A program made the position numbers and the translations under genes. Shown here piece after piece: positions 55,002 to 64,000 of a stretch of 64,000 nucleotides of DNA (its first letter is position 1; each line of letters opens with the position of its first letter). The notes under the pieces are model-generated. The model made no database searches, was not told the DNA's origin, and was given only the letters and a program-made list of their open reading frames with translations. The stretch is from Micromussa lordhowensis (taxonomy: Eukaryota > Cnidaria > Anthozoa > Scleractinia > Lobophylliidae): contig OZ026596.1 in the NCBI GenBank assembly GCA_964020085.1, positions 36,270,534 through 36,334,533 of the forward strand, in the 5' to 3' direction.

Positions 55002-56732
55002 TCAGAAAACTAAATCTGTGATGGCCGGTTCTGCGTGAACAATGCCAACTCTTGCAGAGACTGCCGCCATCCAGGGTGTAGCATCTTCTTCCTGATGAAT
55101 TACTGCTAGTATTGTTGCACAGATTACATCCCTTTCCATTTCTGCAGTACAGTCTTCCATGTATTCACTAGGATCTAGTGGTAGGCGGGATAGTACATCC
55201 GCATCAATGTTAGATTTACCAGGCCGATACTTAATGTTAAAATTAAAATCTGCCAGTTCTGCCACCCACCGGTGCCCTACTGCAGACAACTTAGCTGACG
55301 ACAGTATGTAAGTAAGTGGATTGTTGTCGGTGTAGACAGTGAAGAACGTGGAGTAGTACAAGTAATCACGAAACTTCTCAGTTACCGCCCATTTGAGGGC
55401 AAGGAACTCCAATTTTCCCGCGTGCATATGATAATTTTTCTCTGATGGAGTCAATGTCCTAGAGGCATAACCTAAAACTCTCAACTTTCCATCCTGTTCT
55501 TGATACAATACAGCTCCAAGTCCCTCTTGGGAGGCGTCCGTGTGAAGCACAAATGGTTTTGTAAAGTCGGGAAATGCCATCACTGGAGGAGAAGTCAGTT
55601 GATTGATAAGGATGTCAAGCCTCTTCTGATGTTCCTCTGTCCAAGTTACCCTATGATTACCAGCCAATGGATCAGGGCTAGCCATTAGATCATACAGGGG
55701 TTTAGCTATGCGTGAGAAATCCTGGACGTATTGCCTGTAGTAACTCAGGAACCATAGCAGTTTACGCACATCACCCACTGTTGCTGGTTTCTGTTTTGCT
55801 AAGTTGTGTACAGCGGCCGTGTCCTCTGGATCTAGAGAGTAGCCATCGTCGGAAACAACCCGCCCCAAATATCTAACTTGTCGTTGAAAGAACTTGCACT
55901 TTGATGGTTTTAACTTTATCCCATGTTCCTGTAGTCGACGCAGGACTTGTCGGACATCCTGAACATGTTCATCAAAGGTCTTACTATACACCAAGATATC
56001 ATCCAGGTAGGGAATGCAGATGTGGTCACGTAAGCCGTCTAGACAGTCATTCATACACCTTTGGAAGGCCGCCGGTGCATTCATTAACCCAAAGGGTATT
56101 CTATTCCATTCATACAATCCCCAAGGGGTCACAAATGCGGTGAGGGGGCGACTTTCTTCTGCCATGAAGCCTTGGTGGTAGGCCTTCCCTTGGTCCAGGA
56201 CTGTAAACCATTTGTTACCGCCCAGACCATTTAAGATGTCTTGTATACGGGGAATCGGCTGCCGTTCTGGATAGGTTTTCTTGTTCAATTCTCAATAATC
56301 AATACACAGTCGCAGGCTTCCATCTTTTTTACGAACGCAGACCATGGGTGAGGAGTAAGCCGAGCGGGACTTGGAGATCCAGTTTCGATTAATCAGGTCT
56401 TCTAAGTACTCTTTCACTTCCCCATAGAATGGCTTGGGGATGGAGATATAGTTCTTCTGTACTGGCTCATTGTCCTTTAGCTGGATATGAAGCTCCAAAT
56501 TGTCAACACAGCCAACATCATCGTCGTTTCTTGCAAAGGCACCAGCTTCTTGTCGTAGCATTTCGCGAACAACCAATTGTTCATTTTCTTCTAGCTGACT
56601 CAAGTCAACTGGTGGCTCCCATTCATCTTGTTCGTGACCTAGATGCGAGGTATCTTCGGAATAGGGTTCCTCCTCTTCTCGAGTGTACTTTAGGTCAGGA
56701 GGGTTTGGAATTGGTAAAACTGACTTAACCAT
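55002..56732 (-). pseudogene. Ty3/gypsy reverse transcriptase and RNase H, one stop
   Basis: RT blocks: [57 protein letters not shown] (YLDD active site). RNase [29 protein letters not shown] and [17 protein letters not shown]. The frame is open for ~575 codons apart from TGA at 56,292-56,294 between the first two RT blocks. Catalytic aspartates are present. Upstream is the protease region in the same orientation. Confidence 0.85.
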
Positions 56733-56753
56733 GTGTACTCGGCCTAGTTCTGT

Positions 56754-57572
56754 TCAGCGCTTTAGCAAGATGTTTCTGTCTGTATTGTTGCGGACCAAGA
56801 TGGTCACATGACTAGATTTCCCCGAGGCTATTTTAGTGAGTTCCTCACCCAATTCCAGTCCATCTGGGAGCTCGCTGTCTTCCTTGGGCTCAAATATCAC
56901 TGGCATTCCCTCTGGAACAGGCCCGAAGTGAATTTGACACTTAACTTTCGTTGCCTCTCCTTTTGGCAGCATAACATCTCTCTTTCCAATTTTAACAGCT
57001 GTAATACCGGTATCCTGTGATCTTGACTGGATAAAATTGACCAGAGCACCTGCGTGAGTATGGTGAACTGAAGGAAATGATTGCTGAATAATGTTACTTG
57101 CCGCTTGGGGATTTTCACTGTGTTGACTGAGAACTTCTTCTATAACATTGAAGCCAATGATCGGGTACTCTTGCTCCTTTTGTCCCACCAGTACTGGAAC
57201 TGTCAGTTCATCAGCAGTTGTGTCATCTCCAGCCAACTTAAACCTGACTTCAATCCAACCATCAAATGGAATGTCTGTCCCATTCATTGCTTCCAAATTT
57301 AACTCTTCTCCAGACCCCAACAACTCTTTAACATTTCTTAATACCTCCAGTGGTAAGTGAGTTTGTTGCCACTTCCTTGACACAACACAGACCTGGGAGC
57401 CTGTATCCCATAACGCCTCCACTTCCTTTCCCTGAATTAGGCATTTTACCACGCACCTCCGTCCTACGAGTTTTGTCAGTCCAGCCTGCTGTCTTGGCGT
57501 TAAGTGGCAGGGAAACGTTGTGTTCAAATCATCACCAGCATCTTCAGCTGCTTTCTGTTTCTCAAGTTCCTG
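56754..57572 (-). pseudogene. Ty3/gypsy aspartic protease region
   Basis: The retropepsin motif ALWDTGSQVCVVS lies near the start, with IIGFNVIEEVL as the second conserved loop. The frame runs from the junction with a LINE insertion at 57,572 to a TGA at 56,754-56,756, after which the RT segment starts in the same frame. The apparent start codon at 57,593 lies inside the inserted LINE and is not the native start; translation was part of a Gag-Pol polyprotein. Confidence 0.75.
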
Positions 57573-58114
57573 CATCGTTCCGTTGTGCATCACCTTTTTG
57601 CGAGTGCGGTCTTGACTCTGAATCGGTGAAACACTTCTTTTTGTTCTGCCCCAGGTATGCCGCTCAACGTAATGTCCTCTTTACCTCTGCTGCTGCTATT
57701 CTCGGTGAAACGTGGTCATCAAGCAGCGATGCTAGGAAAATTAATTTCTTACTGTACGGCGTTAAATCTGTAAATTATGATATTAACTGTGCTTTATTTC
57801 GTGAAGTCCAGCGTTTTATAATGAGTACTAATCGCTTTTCGATGACCACTGTTTGACTGTTATTTTAATCATAGTTAATAGAGGTGACTAGATTTAATAC
57901 TTTTCTACTGATGTAATTTTTTTAATAGTACAAATTGCCTCTCAATGGCCACTGTCTGTCCTCTAGTTATGTAAATTTATTTGTTGTGACTTTGTGTGAT
58001 GTTTGTGTCCGTCTGTTTAGTTCTAAGCCTGATTACTGTATTATTGTGAGCCCCCTTGATAAGCCTAGGTGCTTTTGGGGCAAACAATTACAAATATGTT
58101 TAAATTAAAAAAAA
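57573..58114 (+). mobile_element. 5'-truncated LINE 3' end (542 bp) inserted in the gypsy Gag-Pol
   Basis: Flanked by AAGTTCCTG (57,564-57,572 and 58,115-58,123) and ending in a poly(A) run at 58,107-58,116, the hallmark of target-primed reverse transcription. The plus strand encodes CECGLDSESVKHFFLFCPRY, a CCHC-type C-terminal LINE motif, to a stop at 57,856, followed by a 3' UTR. The Gag-Pol frame continues cleanly across the insertion when one copy of the 9-bp repeat is counted. Confidence 0.85.
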
Positions 58115-58772
58115 AAGTTCCTGTATAGCGATGCAAACTGGTTTGTGCACAGTTCTGTGTTTTACTTGACATCCCTTTGAACAATATGTGCTGGTCTTAC
58201 AAGCTCGGCAGCGGTTAAGTGGTGCACGGTCTGTTCCTTGTTTTCCACACTGAACACAACGGGACTGATTTTCTTGCCCGGTCACACCCTGTCCCATGGG
58301 CGTGACCTCTGACCGTTTCCCTGAAATTCTGCAGGAGAGCGTCGGCTAAACTGGGCATTACACTCGCGTACATAATGGCCACTAGCCCCACACCTGAAGC
58401 AATGGTTGCAAAGCCATCCATTCCCACTTTGTTGGCAGGTCCTACACTGTGGAGGTTGTCTCCTGGGCTGCTGTGTGGGGGAGCTTTGAGCTTGGGGTGG
58501 GGCCCGAACTCTCTCTTTAACTGCAGCCACTTCTGCCTTAAGCTCCCTTAGTTCTTTCATAAGGGCTTGCTCCACCTCAGTATTCTTTTTTGCCTGCTTG
58601 TCCCCTCCTTCTTGAACAGCATTTACCTTGGGGGTTAGCTGTGAACCAAATTTCTGTGATCGCTCCATCTCGTCACTGTAACACACATTTAGTTTCTCGA
58701 ATAACTCTTCATCGCTCATAGTTTTCTTCTCCAGGTAAGGCTTCATTTCGATCTTAATATTCTCAACCTTCA
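58100..58772 (-). pseudogene. Ty3/gypsy Gag C-terminal part with CCHC and MYND zinc fingers
   Basis: Begins at the junction with BEL-like Gag near 58,772. It contains a coiled-coil segment (ALMKELRELKAEVAAVKERV), cysteine pairs ending in a zinc knuckle (CFRCGASGHYVREC) and a MYND-type finger (CVQCGK, then CRACKTSTYCSKGCQ, with H and C ligands). A frameshift near 58,290 separates the two fingers. The Gag N-terminus is missing. Confidence 0.7.
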
Positions 58773-60882
58773 ACTCCACACACTCTTGTACACTTGGCGG
58801 ACGCTGGTTCTGATGTTGGCACTGGTAATTGTTCAGATGCTGATTGAGAAACATGCTCTGTTTCGTTTGACTTGTCTGGTTACTGCTCTCTGTGCAGACA
58901 TGTGGGATGCTGTTGTTTGCATGATGCACACTTCAATCTTGCTGTACACTTATTCTCTTTTGCCATATGGCCGTGCTCTAGGCACCTTAGGCAGAATCCT
59001 TTCTTGATCAGGAATGACAATCTCTCCTTTAGAGGAACTCTCAGAAGCTCTTGGCAGGTGTTCAAGTCATGGGGCCCCCTGCACCTTGCACATGGTTTGC
59101 TGGTAGTTTTCTTGGAAGTAGCTGAAGAATTAGTGACATCTGTTAACAGTGAATTGACGTGGAGTCGCCCTCCATGACCAGGACCTCTCCTGCGATTCTT
59201 ATTTCTGTCCTCTCTTTCTTGCTTATTGACTTCTACATCCGAAAGTACGGGCAAGCACTGTATCTCAGCTATCTCGGTGACAAAATTGACAAATACTGTG
59301 AAAGGAGGGAACTTGGTGTCTCCGTGCTTTAGTTGATAATCCCGAACCATAGTTCCCCATTTTGGATGAGCCCAAGCAGGAAGGATCTTTACTAGTTTCT
59401 TGTTGCCACTTTCCTTGTTCAATGTTTCGAGATCCTCAACCGAATGCATTGCTAGTTTACAGGTTTGTAAGAAGTCAGCAAATTCTCTCAAGGCAGCTCC
59501 ATCCCTTGGGGCTATCCTCTGCCAATTTTCCAACCTTTTTCGAAAGGCATCAGGAACAACAGACGGATGGCCGAATCGTTTCTCTAGGATGCCCTTGGCT
59601 GTTTGATATGCGTCAGGTGAAGACACAAACTGATAACCTTCCACGACTTTCTTTGGAGCTCCAGCCAAATATTGAAGCAGATATAGAATCTTTTCACTGG
59701 GATTGATAGCTCTCTTCTCTATTACAGTTTCGAAGGCGCTCTTCCAAGTTGGCCAATCCAATGGATTTCCAGTGAAAACTGTTAGATTTGGGGGTGGCAT
59801 TCGAGCAGCTTCAAAACTTTCCGTGATTGCCTTTGTAATGTTGAGCGGATCAACTGCTGAATAGAGCGGGGTGGAGAATGTTGGCATCACTGTTTGGGAA
59901 TACAAGGGAGAGAAGGGTGTGGCTGATGGTCTCAGTACAGATGGTCTTACTTCCGGAGTTCCATATGCAACAGTAGTTGAAGCTGTGCTATTGTTAGGAT
60001 GAACTGTGAGAGGAGTGGTGCTTACAACACTAACTGGGGTGTTCTGCTGGTTGATCCACATGATTGGTTGAAGTAGCACTGGTGCAAGCAGAGGTAGTAG
60101 GAAGTGCTGACAAGTATTGAAGCACATGATCTTCCTTATCCGTTTCACAAGGGATATCATCCAAGCAGTCAGGTATATGTTTCTTATCTTCTTCCTCTTC
60201 TTCTTCGACCTTAGCCAGTGCAGCAGCTTCAGCTTCAGCTCTTTCATAATCTTTCTTTCTCTGCATTTCTTCTATTTCACACTCCTTCATTTTTAATTCC
60301 ACCTTCTTCTGCATTTCCAGCTTAGCATATTGCCATTCGACTTTCCTTTTTGCTGCTTCTGCAAACGCCCTTGCTCTTGTCTCAGAGGCATTTGAGCTCC
60401 TTGATCTTTTTGACGAAGATGATCTGGTTGTTGTGCGAGAATTGATTTCATCCTTTTCTAATATGAAAATACGTTCACCAGCATTTGTTCTTAGTTGCAC
60501 TGCTTGCCTTAGAAGATCAGAAGATTCACCACAGAGTTGCTGCAATTCTTCTTCTGATAAAAGGGGTGCATATCCTGATCGTGCTATTTCAAATGCCTGT
60601 CAACTTTCTTCTAGTTCAGTTATAAGCTGGCGAAGTTTATCTATCACTTGCATCAATCCATAACATGTCGACTGTGTCAACACAGTTCCTTAATTTAGTT
60701 AAGGCGTCTTCATAACTTTTCTTCTTAAATGGCAACTGATACTCCAAACCCTTTTGTGTTAGAGTATGTTTCCTACCTTCCAATTCATCAGACGTCAGTT
60801 GAGCATCTTGCATATCCTTTGTACTCTTAATTGATCCATCTTTATCAGGTGTGTTTATCTGCGTAGGCGACGGAGCACTCAT
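58773..60882 (-). pseudogene. BEL/Pao-like Gag (DUF1759-type), decayed
   Basis: Starts at MSAPSPTQINTPD (60,882). Order: an acidic/coiled N-terminus with ASETRARAFAEAAKRKVEWQ, the capsid-like block FTGNPLDWPTWKSAFETVI, LQYLAGAPKKVVEGY, then BEL-type cysteine clusters (CARCRGPHDLNTC, GFCLRCLEHGH, CASCKQQHPTCLHR). Breaks: a frameshift near 60,655, TGA at 60,600-60,602, a frameshift near 60,035 and TAA at 58,880-58,882. Downstream, instead of a BEL protease and polymerase, the sequence passes directly into gypsy Gag. Confidence 0.75.
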
Positions 60883-60944
60883 CTTGAGATGATCCAGAAT
60901 CCAATATCCATGCGTCCAGTCCACGGACTCGTATCCAAATTTTT

Positions 60945-61365
60945 ACTGTTACCGGCGACGTTTCGCGCGATAAATAAGTCTTAAGTCCAATTTGATCCAA
61001 ATAATTTATTGCTGGCAGAATTACAACTTCGTCCTTAGTTCCTCAACAGGTTACAGTGAAGCATAAAACTAAAGGTAATACATGAAACAAATTGATGAGA
61101 AAAACGAACCGTAACGAGTCGCCTTGTTATGGTGAAATAAATCTAAGTTTTACGAAGGCACAATAAAGACGAATAGAGCGAAATTGATCCACAAATTACC
61201 TTTGTCCAGCGACGAGGTAATGGACTGGTTGAATTCCACAGAGAATCTAAGAAAAACGCTCTATTATACCATAAACTAGCAAGACAACTTCGGCTGCTCT
61301 ACATCTGACGTTCGCAAGAGCAAAAAACGTGTTCCCGAAAACGCGCGCTAGGAAACTCGGGAAAT
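60945..61365 (-). repeat. Probable 5' LTR of the BEL-like element
   Basis: On the minus strand, upstream of Gag, the order is a TATA-like GGTATAATAG (~61,265), AATAAAT (~61,006) and a CGGTAACA end, followed by a TTGGATACGAGTCC stretch that may be the primer-binding region. Outer end near 61,365 is approximate. No second LTR was found for comparison. Confidence 0.45.
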
Positions 61366-62187
61366 TACCCAAGTAACCCTTGTACCTTAGCGTTAGCTAC
61401 AGTCTTTTCCAATGTGTTAATTGCGGCTGCTATTATTTCCTGTCCGTTTGACAGGTCGGCATCCCCGTCTGCAAAGTCGCCAATGATGTCTGCTGGTGGT
61501 AATGGACTGTCATCACGAGGAAGGCTTTCTTCAGTGTGTTGGGCAGCAAGGGACGGCGTTTTCCTCCGATGAGCAGAACGGATTACAGTTATTAAAGGTT
61601 CTCCTTCGCTCAAATAGTCAGAATCCGAACCTTCTTCAGAGTCGGTAAAATACTCCTTGGGCAGAGATGATACTTTCAAAACCTGAAGGGAAATGAAATA
61701 AGTTATAAATTTTACAGTCGGTATAAAGTATACAGTAGTATGTTCTCCAAAACACGGGTTTCGGCTTATTTTACGTAAAGCTCAAAATCGCATCATCATC
61801 GAGCATCTCAGGACATGTAGTCTTAGATGAACAGTGATCATAAAATGCAGTTCTAGTTTATCTAGAAATAGCCAAACGACCATAAGACAATACATAGAGA
61901 GCTTAGGAAGAATGAAATGGTCTTATAAAGTGGAACATCGTAGGTCAAATAAGAAGAGGTGAATCAGGATTCAAGCATTCGTTGTGAATACTAACCGTAA
62001 ATGACAAAATTAGACCAGAGTGATACAACTAAAAAAACCATGAAAAACAAATAACCATTTTGGCTCTCTATTTTTATGTGTAGTATGACAATATTGCTTG
62101 AAGTAAGAACCATACCTTTCCCTTAGGCTTCTCCTTCTTATCTTTCTTTGCACCCTTTAAATTTCTACTGGTGGTATCTGACTTCTG
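61366..62187 (-). CDS. Unrecognised minus-strand gene, two exons visible, interrupted by the LTR element
   Basis: Exon A (~62,186-62,117) encodes a basic KKDKKEKPKGK segment. Exon B (~61,682 to ~61,370), after an AG acceptor, encodes SLPKEYFTDSEEGSDSDYLS, then PLPPADIIGDFADGDADLSN and TLEKTVANAKVQG. The sequence is acidic and low in complexity. The frame ends within a few bases of the LTR start, so the donor or the rest of the gene was probably affected by the insertion. The 5' end is not found. No function suggested. Confidence 0.45.
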
Positions 62188-62524
62188 CAAATTGATTTTA
62201 ACATAAGTAAAGCCACGTCAGTCAACCTGATACTGTATGCCATATTTACCACCGTTACTTTTCATTTCGCGATCCACAACGCATTTGTAATGTTTAAGTA
62301 GTGTATAAAATAAGTAAAACCATAGGAAGATATACTGTGACCTCCCGTCATTCAGTGGACACCCGAAATCTCGACCCCGAAGGGAAAGCAAATTTGTTTC
62401 AGAAATCAGGAAGACAAAACACATTAACCATTCGGTTAACCAGTAAATAACAGGTCATTAGTATATACTTAAAACAGTGGATAGCGTTGATTGCGTGCAC
62501 TGATTGGCTCATCATACTCCGAAT
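62188..62524. other. Upstream flank of the unrecognised gene, nothing supported
   Basis: A 68-aa minus ORF here has no conserved character, and no repeat is apparent. Confidence 0.35.
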
Positions 62525-62527
62525 ATT

Positions 62528-62938
62528 TAACAATTATCCTGCGAAATCGCGCGGAATATCGTCTGATATTTAGCCGACAAGGCCGTAGGCCGAGTTGGCT
62601 AAAATCAGACGATATTCCGCGAGATTGAGCAGGATAATTGTTTTATTATTCAACAAATTGATAACAAAACAGCCTAATAATAACCTGTGTTATTATTCAA
62701 CAAATTGTAACACTGTCCAAATATGGTCATGATGCTCTCGATATCTGTCGTCCGTAGGTAACAGATATCCGGCGGTATACGTAGCTTCGTACGTGGGAAG
62801 AAAAACTGAAGTGAGAAAATTTCGACAGAGAGATTTACAAGGATTTAGGCTTTTTTGTTATCAATTTCTTGTCGGCTAAGTATCAGACGATATTCTGCGC
62901 GATTTCGTAGGATAATTGTTAACTATTTAACCTCCGAA
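62528..62938. mobile_element. ~410-bp palindromic MITE
   Basis: Termini AACAATTATCCTGCGAAATC and its inverse near 62,905-62,930. The internal word GGAATATCGTCTGAT occurs again inverted near 62,600 and once more near the right end. Target duplication is ambiguous. Confidence 0.6.
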
Positions 62939-64000
62939 CGACTCGGGGAAAAATGGCGTCCCAGTTTGCATCCGTGACAAGTGTGAAGAAATCATCCAAA
63001 TTAATTTTTTGTGCTGTATATTAACTCACTGTTTTAGTATATACTGTCGATGGCTAGTGTTGGATAATTACCTCGCCGCTTCACGGCTTAGTAAATATTC
63101 ACCGCTAGCCACCTCCACTTCGGTGAATAGTTGTTAAGTAACAGACACCGCTACTGAGTTGTTTTGCTAACGGCCAGTTGGCCAACGTCTAAAAATCTAC
63201 CACTTAGTGGGCAAAGGGCGAGAGGGTTGCCACTTATTCTATTCCTGATTCCCTCACGTTTTCCTTCACCTTTAACCCATTGACTCCTGCATCAAACTGT
63301 CCGCGACCCACCCCTAATTTCCTGGCGTTTTTTGGAAATATGTCAGAGCGAGTGAAAGCACAAAAATAAACCATATGCGCAGTAACCACAGACACAAGAT
63401 CAGGTTTCAAGACTTTGTTTATTTAAAGTTCAATAAATGAACGGCCAAAATAGTAAAAAATATCAACAAAAAGAACTCAACTTGATGCGTATAACTTGTA
63501 ATGAAAACAAGAAATTATATTTTTTTCTTCGCCGCGTGACAAAACGGCGAGAAAATTGAATACTCAAAAATGAGTTAAATGTTTACTTCAGGGGATGAAA
63601 CGAAACCAAATACAACAGAATTTGCATTCTTTTACTATAACGGAGAACATTAAAGAAAATACCAGAAAATAAAAGGCGAAAAACACACGTAAAACCAATT
63701 CAAAAAGAAGAAATCAGATAATTTTTTTGCTGCCCGACGAAATAATACAGCGCAGCGAAAGAAAGTTGAAAAATGTACATCAACAAGACGACAAAAACAA
63801 GGCAATTATTTTGAGATAAATCGTTTTTCAACTGTGTAAATTTAATGCCAACTTAGTTCTATCCTCAGGTGTTCTGTAGAAGCTGAACAAGACTCAATAA
63901 AATATATTTGAGGGAAGCGAATACACTAAACAAACAAACCACGAGGGGTCGCCGTAAATTAAATATGCAGAATTCCAGCGTTCAAAAATACTGTTCACTT
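62939..64000. other. Right end, no gene seen
   Basis: AT-rich unique sequence with only very short ORFs on either strand. No structured repeat recognised. Confidence 0.35.

Noticed and set aside
57350..57856. 168-aa plus-strand ORF as a host gene
   Set aside because: Its first part is antisense to the gypsy protease; only the last ~95 codons, inside the LINE insertion, are coding in origin.

Overview
This is animal nuclear DNA: AT-rich, with many GT-AG introns, short exons and a dense load of nested transposons. The repeat types and the multicopy gene families (a DELH/TPYMH family, HECT-only E3 ligases, an integrase-core protein, gypsy elements with a CCHC plus MYND Gag) look cnidarian, most likely a stony coral or sea anemone. 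That assignment is from memory of families, not from a search. No rRNA, tRNA, CRISPR or prokaryotic operon was seen.

Layout. (1) 1-5,920 and 36,086-37,065 are two halves of one decayed, intron-containing gene. Its second part is displaced by a ~30.1-kb insertion. An older 3.6-kb element (884-4,458, flanked by TA) sits in one of its introns and itself carries a 975-bp element with a perfect 8-bp target duplication. (2) 5,929-36,030 is the centrepiece: a giant DNA transposon with ~6-kb terminal inverted repeats (TIRs), each with a 53-bp tandem array built round a 15-bp palindrome. Between the TIRs are two divergent, multi-exon genes. The minus-strand gene (20,090-13,308, ~729 aa) is a DUF7869-like putative RNase H-fold transposase. 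The plus-strand gene (20,262-30,220, ~532 aa) encodes an unrecognised coiled-coil, lysine-rich protein whose 3' part has been tandemly duplicated as a two-microexon unit. They share a ~170-bp intergenic promoter. A histone-type 3' stem-loop lies downstream of the transposase on its coding strand.

(3) 38,094-42,985 holds a head-to-head host pair: a 108-aa Tudor-like protein (minus) and a HECT-domain E3 ubiquitin ligase (plus). Their shared promoter contains an 8-bp minisatellite. (4) 43,400-46,830 is a 5'-truncated CR1/L2-like LINE with endonuclease and reverse transcriptase open except for one stop. (5) 47,591-48,384 is a TTAA-flanked MITE, followed by an intact integrase-core gene (minus, 48,600-49,913) whose 5' flank carries a second copy of the minisatellite element. 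(6) 51,000-52,980 has a transposase-like fragment, palindromic repeats, a MITE and a small HTH-like ORF. (7) 53,185-61,360 is a decayed LTR retroelement on the minus strand: a BEL/Pao-like LTR and Gag run directly into a Ty3/gypsy Gag-PR-RT-RH-IN, interrupted by a 542-bp LINE insertion with a 9-bp target duplication. (8) 61,370-62,187 has two exons of an unrecognised minus-strand gene. The right end is mostly non-coding apart from one MITE.

The best candidate for an undescribed system is the 30-kb element. All splice models were made by eye; exon phases were checked and unresolved joins are stated.
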